In this document: one piece after another, positions 58,847-64,000 of the stretch
Position numbering within the stretch: the stretch's first letter is position 1
How the letters are laid out: every line of letters begins with the position of its first letter
DNA from: Rhizobium sp. BK251
Lineage (GTDB): Bacteria > Pseudomonadota > Alphaproteobacteria > Rhizobiales > Rhizobiaceae
Assembly (NCBI RefSeq): GCF_004345245.1
Contig: NZ_SLUQ01000007.1
Span: forward strand, 62,001 to 126,000
Length of the DNA stretch: 64,000 bases
Reading direction: 5' to 3'
Position numbers and translations under genes: made by a program
The notes under the pieces: model-generated
The model's database searches: none
Told to the model about the DNA's origin: nothing
The model's input: only the letters and a program-made list of their open reading frames with translations

Positions 58847-59430
58847 TCCTCATCCACCACATGCTTCAGGCCGGCACGGAAATAGTCGTAGCCGCTGTAG
58901 ATCGTCAGCAGCGCCGCGATCCAGAGTAGCACTATACCCGTTTGCGTCGTGTAGGGCACCACCGTATCGCCCGCAGGCCCCGCCAGCAGGAAGGCGATGG
59001 CCACCATCTGCACCGTCGTCTTCCACTTGGCGATGCGCGTCACCGGCACGCTGACCTTGAGGGCTGCCAGATATTCGCGCAGGCCGGATACCAGGATTTC
59101 GCGGCAGAGGATGATGATTGCAGCCCAGAGCGACCAGCCGGCAATCGTGCCGTCCGCCGCAACCAGCAGCAGGATGGAGGCGACCAGCAGCTTGTCGGCG
59201 ATCGGATCCAGCATGCGCCCGATATTCGAGGTCTGGTTCCAGATGCGCGCAAGATAGCCGTCGAGGAAATCCGTCAGCGAGGCGATGATGAATATCCACA
59301 GCGCCACCCACCGGGCAAAGTCCGAACTCGCCAGTTTGCCTTCGACGAAAAAGCACAGGACGATCAGCGGAACCGCCAGAATGCGGCCATAGGTCAGCAG
59401 GTTGGGGATACCGTATGCGCGCGAAGCCAT
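58843..59430 (-). CDS. pgsA: CDP-diacylglycerol--glycerol-3-phosphate 3-phosphatidyltransferase
   Basis: A 195-residue membrane enzyme making phosphatidylglycerol phosphate, the precursor of phosphatidylglycerol and cardiolipin. The CDP-alcohol motif is in FLDGYLARIWNQTSNIGRML and the DPIADK that follows, and N-terminal IPNLLTYGRILAVPLIVL is characteristic. Same superfamily as pssA in this window but a different branch. It lies 108 bp downstream of uvrC on the same strand and overlaps moaD. Confidence 0.95.
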   Translation of the reverse strand: MASRAYGIPNLLTYGRILAVPLIVLCFFVEGKLASSDFARWVALWIFIIASLTDFLDGYLARIWNQTSNIGRMLDPIADKLLVASILLLVAADGTIAGWSLWAAIIILCREILVSGLREYLAALKVSVPVTRIAKWKTTVQMVAIAFLLAGPAGDTVVPYTTQTGIVLLWIAALLTIYSGYDYFRAGLKHVVDEE

Positions 59431-59538
59431 GGATTCTTTTCTCTGAAATCTCTGGGTAGATGACGGCTTCCACCGGACACCGTCAATATTGTTTCTGTTT
59501 TTTCGCAGCCTTTGCGTGGCATTTGCGACCGGGTGGGG

Positions 59539-61578
59539 CTATTTCGCGCCGTCCTCGTGAAAGTGATTGTAGACTTGGCGCGCGACCGCCTCGGATATGC
59601 CCTCGACGGTCATGAGGTCGCTGAGCCCGGCGCGGGACACCGCCTTTGCAGTTCCGAAGTGCTGCAGCAGCGCTCGCTTGCGCGACGGGCCGATACCGCC
59701 GATCTCGTCGAGCGGGTTCCTGACCATCTCTTTCTTTCGCCGTGCCCGGTGGGAGCCGATGGCGAAGCGGTGCGCCTCGTCGCGCAGCCGCTGGATGAAG
59801 TAGAGCACGGGATCGCGCGGCGGCAGGGTGAAGCTTTCGCGACCGGGCGGAAAGAAGCGTTCGCGGCCCGCATCGCGGTCGACACCCTTCGCAACGCCGA
59901 TCGCCGTCACGCTGTCGGTGATCCCCAATTCCTCGAGTATGGTCCGAACCGCGGTCATCTGGCCCTGGCCGCCGTCAATGAGGATGACGTCCGGCCACGC
60001 AGGGAAGGGCATGTCGGCCGTATCCACCGTGTCGAGGGGCTGGTTGCGGTCGGGGATGCCTTCCTCCTTGAGAAGGCGCGAGAAGCGTCGGGTCATGACC
60101 TCGCGCATCATGCCGAAGTCGTCGCCGGGCGTGATGTCGGTCGATTTGATGTTGAACTTGCGGTACTGGTTCTTCACGAAGCCTTCCGGCCCGGCGACCA
60201 CCATGCCGCCGACGGCGTTCGTGCCCATGATGTGGGAGTTGTCGTAGATCTCGATGCGCTGCGGCACATAGGGCAGGGCGAAGGTCTCCTTGAACCCTTC
60301 CAGCAGGCGTGACTGAGAAGCCGTTTCGGCAAGCTTGCGTCCGTGCGCCTCGCGGGCATTGGCGACCACATGGTCCACCAGGTCCTTCTTCTCTCCGCGC
60401 TGGGGCACGAGGATGGACACTTTGTGGCTAGCCTTTTCGCTGAAAGCCGCCGCCAGCAGTTCGATCTCTTCGACAGTTTCCGAAAGCAGGATCTGCTTCG
60501 GCACCGGCTTGTCGTCATAGAACTGGGCGAGGAAGGCGTTCAGCACCTCGGCGCTGGAAAGCTGCGGATCGGCCTTCGGAAAATAGGCACGGTTGCCCCA
60601 GTTCTGCCCGGTGCGGAAGAAGAAGACCTGGATGCACGAAATGCCGCCCTCGTGGTGGATGGCGAAGACGTCCGCCTCCTCGACGCCGGCCGGGTTGATG
60701 CCCTGGTGGCTCTGTACCATCGAAAGCGCCGCCAGACGGTCGCGATAGATGGCTGCACGCTCGAAGTCGAGGTCTTCGGCCGCCGCGTTCATCTCCTCGG
60801 CCATGTGCGCCTTCACATTCTGGCTCTTGCCGGAAAGGAAGTCCTTCGCTTCCTGCACGAGTTCTGCATAGCCCTCGTCACTGATCTCGTGCGTACAGGG
60901 CGCGGAACAGCGCTTGATCTGGTAGAGCAGGCAGGGGCGCGTGCGTGTCTCGAAGACGCTGTCGGTACAGGTGCGGATGAGGAAGGCGCGCTGCAGCGAG
61001 TTGATCGTCCGGCCGACGGCGCCCGCCGAAGCGAAGGGCCCGAAATAGTCGCCCTTGCGAGCCCGCGCCCCGCGATGCTTGAAGATTGACGGCGCGCGAT
61101 GGTCGCCCGTGATCAGGATATAGGGAAACGACTTGTCGTCACGTAACAGGACGTTAAATCGCGGCCGCAAGCGCTTGATAAGATTCGCTTCAAGAAGAAG
61201 CGCCTCCGTCTCCGTGCGCGTCGTGACGAACTCCATGTTCGCCGTCAGGCGCACCATCTGTGCGATACGGTTGGAGTGGACGCGTCCCACGGCATAATTG
61301 CCGACGCGCTTCTTCAGGCTCCGCGCCTTGCCGACATAGAGCACATCGCCATCGTCGTTGAACATGCGGTAGACGCCCGGCTTGTTCGGAAGGCGCTTCA
61401 CGAACTCTGCGATCAGATCGGCGCCGCTGAGACCGCTTACTTCAAGCCGACCCTCGTTCCAGTCGATAGTAGCAGAAATCGGCGCGGCGGAGGCATCGCC
61501 CTCCACCTCGATATCGTCGTCGCTCTCGTCGGTTTCGTCATAAAGAACACCGCCGTCAGGCAGCTTCTTGGCATTCAT
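59539..61578 (-). CDS. uvrC: Excinuclease ABC subunit C
   Basis: A 679-residue nucleotide-excision-repair nuclease making the incisions on both sides of a lesion. After an acidic N-terminal extension of about 60 residues come the GIY-YIG domain (KPGVYRMFNDDGDVLYVGKA), an UvrB-binding region (KAHMAEEMNAAAEDLDFERAAIYRDRL), the RNase H-like domain (IEIYDNSHIMG, VILIDGGQGQ, AIGVAKG) and the C-terminal helix-hairpin-helix pair. ATG 61578 overlaps the upstream SDR stop (ATGA). It begins with MNAKKLPDGG. Confidence 0.96.
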   Translation of the reverse strand: MNAKKLPDGGVLYDETDESDDDIEVEGDASAAPISATIDWNEGRLEVSGLSGADLIAEFVKRLPNKPGVYRMFNDDGDVLYVGKARSLKKRVGNYAVGRVHSNRIAQMVRLTANMEFVTTRTETEALLLEANLIKRLRPRFNVLLRDDKSFPYILITGDHRAPSIFKHRGARARKGDYFGPFASAGAVGRTINSLQRAFLIRTCTDSVFETRTRPCLLYQIKRCSAPCTHEISDEGYAELVQEAKDFLSGKSQNVKAHMAEEMNAAAEDLDFERAAIYRDRLAALSMVQSHQGINPAGVEEADVFAIHHEGGISCIQVFFFRTGQNWGNRAYFPKADPQLSSAEVLNAFLAQFYDDKPVPKQILLSETVEEIELLAAAFSEKASHKVSILVPQRGEKKDLVDHVVANAREAHGRKLAETASQSRLLEGFKETFALPYVPQRIEIYDNSHIMGTNAVGGMVVAGPEGFVKNQYRKFNIKSTDITPGDDFGMMREVMTRRFSRLLKEEGIPDRNQPLDTVDTADMPFPAWPDVILIDGGQGQMTAVRTILEELGITDSVTAIGVAKGVDRDAGRERFFPPGRESFTLPPRDPVLYFIQRLRDEAHRFAIGSHRARRKKEMVRNPLDEIGGIGPSRKRALLQHFGTAKAVSRAGLSDLMTVEGISEAVARQVYNHFHEDGAK

Positions 61579-62342
61579 TCCTTGATCTCCAGCACATCCG
61601 GCGTCTGCCACGCGAGATGCTGGCCGCCGTCGAGTGCAATCATCTGACCCGTGATCGAAGGCGTGTCGAACAGAAAACGAATCGTTCGGCCGAATTCTTC
61701 CAACCCAGGTCCCCGCTTCAAGATAAGGGCTGCGACCTGCGCTTGGAAGTCTTCCTGTAACTGTCGCTCGCTCGGCATCGAGGGGCCGGGTCCGATTGCA
61801 TTGACGCGAATCCGCGGAGCGAGCGCCTGCGCCATCGTCTGCGTCGCGGTCCAGAGTGCGGATTTCGAAAGCGTGTAGGAATAGAAGCTCGGCCGTAGCG
61901 CCCAGACGCGCTGGTCGATGATGTTGACGATCACACCGTCCGTCGTCTCCGGCAGTTGCTCGGCAAACTTTGCGGCAAGAATCGACGGCGCTCTTATGTG
62001 CAGTGCAAAATGAGCTTCCCATACGGCAGCATCGAATTCCCGCACGGAATCGTTGTGAAACTCCGATGCATTGTTAACGAGAAGATCGATCGGTCCGAGC
62101 GCCGCGACCGCCTTGTCCATCAGCTGCGCCGCGTCGTCGATGTCGGTGAGATTGGCGCGAATCGCAATTGCGTTCTTCCCCGCTTGCCGCAATTCCGCCG
62201 CCAGTTCTTCAGCCTCGTCGATGGATTTGTTCGCGTGAATGGCGACGGCGTAGCCGTCGGCTGCCAAATCTTCCGCGATAGCCCTGCCTATTCTGCGTGC
62301 CGCTCCTGTAATTAGAGCTCTCTTTAGTTTTTCACGCTGCAA
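61575..62342 (-). CDS. SDR oxidoreductase, FolM/pteridine-reductase-like
   Basis: A 255-residue short-chain dehydrogenase. The cofactor motif is TGAARRIGRAIA, with Arg in place of Gly at the third position, and HANKS follows; both are marks of pteridine reductases (TGxxxRxG) such as FolM. Catalytic YxxxK is YTLSK. Such enzymes reduce dihydromonapterin or dihydrofolate. The stop overlaps uvrC's ATG, so the two genes are coupled, though no functional tie is evident. The promoter should lie in the AT-rich region upstream. Confidence 0.85.
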   Translation of the reverse strand: MQREKLKRALITGAARRIGRAIAEDLAADGYAVAIHANKSIDEAEELAAELRQAGKNAIAIRANLTDIDDAAQLMDKAVAALGPIDLLVNNASEFHNDSVREFDAAVWEAHFALHIRAPSILAAKFAEQLPETTDGVIVNIIDQRVWALRPSFYSYTLSKSALWTATQTMAQALAPRIRVNAIGPGPSMPSERQLQEDFQAQVAALILKRGPGLEEFGRTIRFLFDTPSITGQMIALDGGQHLAWQTPDVLEIKE

Positions 62343-62703
62343 TGTCTTGCCTTCTGGTTCGCGTTACCCAATTGGCGAATATATAGGGTGCTACGAGTTC
62401 ATATGAATAGCCGTAAATTCAGCGGGGATGCACCGGCATGTCTATGTAAAAGTTGAGAATTATTTTCGTAATTTTAAGTATACATGCTTTAACCACTCAT
62501 TATGGTTAACAAAATCTCTGTTGCTGCAAAGCAACATCGAAATTCAGCCATGTCGGTGCCGCAAAGATTTCACATTTTGGCTCTTTCAAATCCGTATTTG
62601 AGTTCCAATTTCATTGTCGATCCGGGAGGGACATCTGGTAATTGCTCGCGTTGTGTTGCCATGGGACAAATGACAGGCGGCGCGAGACTGAAAGGAGAAT
62701 AGT
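62343..62703. other. AT-rich divergent promoter region of the SDR and porin genes
   Basis: About 360 bp and the most AT-rich stretch of the window, especially 62440-62620. It holds the promoters of the SDR-uvrC pair and of the porin. I see an inverted TTAACCA repeat at 62489-62509, a TTGCTGCAAAGCAACA-like palindrome near 62519-62534, and a strong Shine-Dalgarno AAAGGAGAA before the porin ATG. No ORF or recognised RNA gene; the porin mRNA may have a long leader. Confidence 0.5.
62489..62509. promoter_or_regulatory. Inverted TTAACCA pair, CtrA-like
   Basis: TTAACCA (62489-62495), 7-base spacer, TGGTTAA (62503-62509). The minus-strand arm reads TTAACCAT, the usual CtrA half-site in alphaproteobacteria, but the known full site is a direct TTAA-N7-TTAA, which this is not. 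Candidate only. Confidence 0.3.
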
Positions 62704-63330
62704 ATGCGTACAATCATGACGGCACTCATGGCTTCCGCCATGGCAATCGTAGGTTTCACGGCTGCGCAGGCAGCTGACGCCGTCGATCAGGTTCCCCAGG
62801 CCCCGGTAGCTGAAGAGCCGATGGCAATCACCAACTGGCAGGGCTTCTACCTCGGCGGCGCCGGCACGTGGAATGCAGGCAACTTTGCCAGGAGCGGTGC
62901 CAACGCCTTCGGTGGCCAGATCTATGGTGGCTACAACTGGCAGAGCGGCAAGATCGTCTACGGCGTCGAAGGCGACATCGGCTATTCGGGCGCTGACCAG
63001 ACGGTCAACGGCATCGAGAGCAAGAACGAGATCAACGGCTCGGTTCGCGGTCGTCTCGGCTACGATCTCAATCCCTTCCTGCCTTACGTAACGGCTGGTG
63101 TGGCTGCCTCCGAGAACAAGGCTTCCGATGCGACCTCTTCCGACAGCAAGGGCGCTTGGGGCTACACGGTCGGCGCCGGTGTCGAGGCTTTCGTGACCAA
63201 CAACATCACGACCCGTCTCGAATACCGCTTCACCGACTACGAGAGCAAGGACTACAACCTCGACAGCGGCTCGGTTTCGCGCGGCTACGACGAGAACAGC
63301 GTCAAACTCGGTATCGGCGTCAAGTTCTGA
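62704..63330 (+). CDS. Outer-membrane porin-like protein (Omp25/Omp31/RopB family)
   Basis: A 208-residue beta-barrel protein. Signal peptide to about residue 23 (TAAQA-AD), a short Pro/Val linker, then strands with alternating aromatic residues: WQGFYLGGAGTWNAG, GGQIYGGYNWQ, VYGVEGDIGYSG, SVRGRLGYDL, TTRLEYRFTDY, and the C-terminal Phe of GIGVKF needed for BAM insertion. This is the small abundant Omp25/RopB family of Brucella and rhizobia. AAAGGAGAA before ATG 62704 indicates strong translation. No further omp copy is in the window. Confidence 0.93.
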   Translation: MRTIMTALMASAMAIVGFTAAQAADAVDQVPQAPVAEEPMAITNWQGFYLGGAGTWNAGNFARSGANAFGGQIYGGYNWQSGKIVYGVEGDIGYSGADQTVNGIESKNEINGSVRGRLGYDLNPFLPYVTAGVAASENKASDATSSDSKGAWGYTVGAGVEAFVTNNITTRLEYRFTDYESKDYNLDSGSVSRGYDENSVKLGIGVKF

Positions 63331-63353
63331 TAGCAGGCCTTTAGGAATGCGAG

Positions 63354-63375
63354 GAGCCGGGGTTCGCCCCGGCTC
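63354..63375 (+). terminator. Hairpin after the porin gene
   Basis: Nine-bp stem GAGCCGGGG/CCCCGGCTC closed by a TTCG tetraloop, 24 bp after the porin stop. No U-run follows, so it may protect the mRNA 3' end or terminate partially. Confidence 0.55.
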
Positions 63376-63434
63376 AGGTTGCTGACAAAGCCATCAACCC
63401 GATTGATCGCTTGGAGCGCGCCAAATACCCACCG

Positions 63435-63548
63435 CCGTCATACCGGCCTTGAGCCGGTATCCAGCGCGATCAGGTCCTTGATCGCGAGAGGCTCTTCCGC
63501 TGCGCAGACGCGCGTCGGCTGGATTCCGGCTCAAGGCCGGAATGACGG
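63435..63548. repeat. REP-like palindromic element
   Basis: Two 31-bp arms (63435-63465 and 63518-63548) are inverted copies differing at two positions. Each arm holds its own palindrome CCGGCCTTGAGCCGG. The 52-bp centre contains another inverted pair, GCGATCA/TGATCGC (63466-63485). From memory, this GTCATNCCGGCCTTGAGCCGG unit is a dispersed intergenic repeat in rhizobia and relatives. No copy elsewhere in this window was noticed. Confidence 0.8.
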
Positions 63549-63591
63549 GGAATAAAGCTGTGTCGAACCGCAAGAGGTTTGCCAGCAGTCC

Positions 63592-63620
63592 GAGCCGGGG
63601 CTTGCCCCGGCTTTTTCTTT
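63592..63620 (+). terminator. Rho-independent terminator downstream of the REP element
   Basis: Eight-bp stem AGCCGGGG/CCCCGGCT (63593-63612) with loop CTTG, followed by TTTTCTTTT. The stem is the same as in the hairpin at 63354-63375, which lacks the U-run. Confidence 0.8.
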
Positions 63621-63632
63621 TGGCGCCGGGCC

Positions 63633-64000
63633 TCAACCCAACGGTTTCAGCTGCGCATAGGCAGGAAATTTCCTCTCGAACTGCCGTGCCCAGGCAATCA
63701 GTCCGCCGCGTCCGTCCTCCCACTGTCCGTTGAAGCGAAGGTCGAGGTAACCGAGCGTTGCGGCAAGGGCGAAATCCCCACCGTTGAGCTTCTTTCCAAG
63801 CTTGGGCGGTTCGGCGTTGAGGTGGTCGAGGGCGCGTATCACCTTTGCCCACTGCCGATCGATCCAGGCTGGTGGATCTTCTCCTCTTCCCGGTGCCGGC
63901 GCTCGTAGACGATCGCGAGCAGGCAATCGCACGTTCCGTCGCAGAGCGCTTCCACGATCTCCGCAGTCGTCCGCTTGATGTCCTTCGAGGGGTAGAGCCT
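63633..64000 (-). pseudogene. Glutathione S-transferase family protein, frameshifted and cut by the window edge
   Basis: The C-terminal part (63633 to about 63866) encodes AWIDRQWAKVIRALDHLNAE, then FALAATLGYLDLRF, typical of the GST C-terminal helical domain. Upstream, from 64000 to about 63866, a different frame is open and reads RLYPSKDIKRTTAEIVEALC and ends YERRHREEEKIHQP, which also looks like GST. The expected junction HQP-WIDRQW needs one more base where the sequence reads CAGCCTGGATC. So either a single-base deletion has broken the gene or there is a sequencing error. The N-terminal thioredoxin-like domain lies outside the window. Confidence 0.7.

Noticed and set aside
61579..62022. 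N-terminal extension of the uvrC frame
   Set aside because: It overlaps the intact SDR gene, has no similarity to UvrC, and the ATGA overlap at 61578 explains the real start.
63394..63852. 152-codon frame across the REP element
   Set aside because: It runs through the palindromic repeat, the terminator and the 3' end of the GST gene; coding potential is only apparent.
1..64000. tRNA, rRNA, CRISPR, integrase or transposase genes
   Set aside because: I looked for T-loop-like GGTTCGAATCC strings, regularly spaced repeats and DDE or tyrosine-recombinase motifs and saw none; short or diverged cases could be missed without tools.

Overview
The window looks like a conserved chromosomal segment of an alphaproteobacterium of the order Hyphomicrobiales, most likely family Rhizobiaceae (Sinorhizobium/Ensifer, Rhizobium or Shinella type). 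This rests on the high G+C coding style, the gene families present (Omp25/RopB-like porin, psd-pssA pair, DUF2232 protein inside the rpsF-rpsR-rplI cluster, CimA-type synthase, lptF-lptG-lptD-surA-pdxA-rsmA order) and a gene order that, from memory, resembles the Sinorhizobium meliloti chromosome. No alignment was run. I see no plasmid, phage, insertion sequence, CRISPR, rRNA or tRNA. Coding density is high and nearly every gene is intact.

Layout. 1-2.6 kb: the N-terminus of a secreted protein, a Nudix hydrolase, YnfA, an SRAP-domain DNA-lesion protein, an amino-acid exporter and a 47-residue protein. 2.9-8.8 kb: phosphatidylethanolamine synthesis (pssA, psd), an Atm1-type ABC exporter and a large LysM protein. 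9-16.3 kb: LOG-family protein, RarD, citramalate synthase, then a tightly overlapping run of three GFA-family paralogues plus a proline iminopeptidase, and cysS. 16.6-25.6 kb: GH25 lysozyme, SDR, purF, cvpA, radA, a second LysE exporter, alr, dnaB. 25.9-31.4 kb: MarR regulator, the ribosomal operon rpsF-rpsR-DUF2232-rplI, a DUF2272 protein and an aldo/keto reductase. 31.6-38.2 kb: fatty-acid cluster fabD-fabG-acpP-fabF, followed by mltG, yicC, gmk. 38.2-46.7 kb: lptF-lptG-lptD-surA-pdxA-rsmA on the minus strand, with a PAP2 phosphatase upstream. 47-56 kb: pepA, holC, GrpB, galactose dehydrogenase, an EEP-family nuclease/phosphatase, ABC-F ATPase, a degenerate GGDEF protein, DinB, ndk. 56-64 kb: a lipoprotein and a CGNR regulator, a lone LivH-type permease, moaE-moaD-pgsA, uvrC with an SDR, a porin, a REP-like palindromic element and a frameshifted glutathione S-transferase cut by the window edge.

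Functionally the region is dominated by envelope building (phospholipids, fatty acids, LPS transport, peptidoglycan, porin) together with core information processing (ribosomal proteins, dnaB, radA, uvrC, holC, cysS). I did not find a clear new multi-gene system. The best candidates for new biology are a near-perfect 17-bp inverted repeat filling the short divergent promoter between the CGNR regulator and the orphan LivH permease, the translationally coupled GFA triplet with Pip, and the internally duplicated LysM protein.

Start codons were chosen from Shine-Dalgarno spacing, family N-termini and overlaps with neighbours. Where an upstream TTG/GTG/ATG is also possible this is stated. All family calls are from reading the sequence and from memory, not from database searches.
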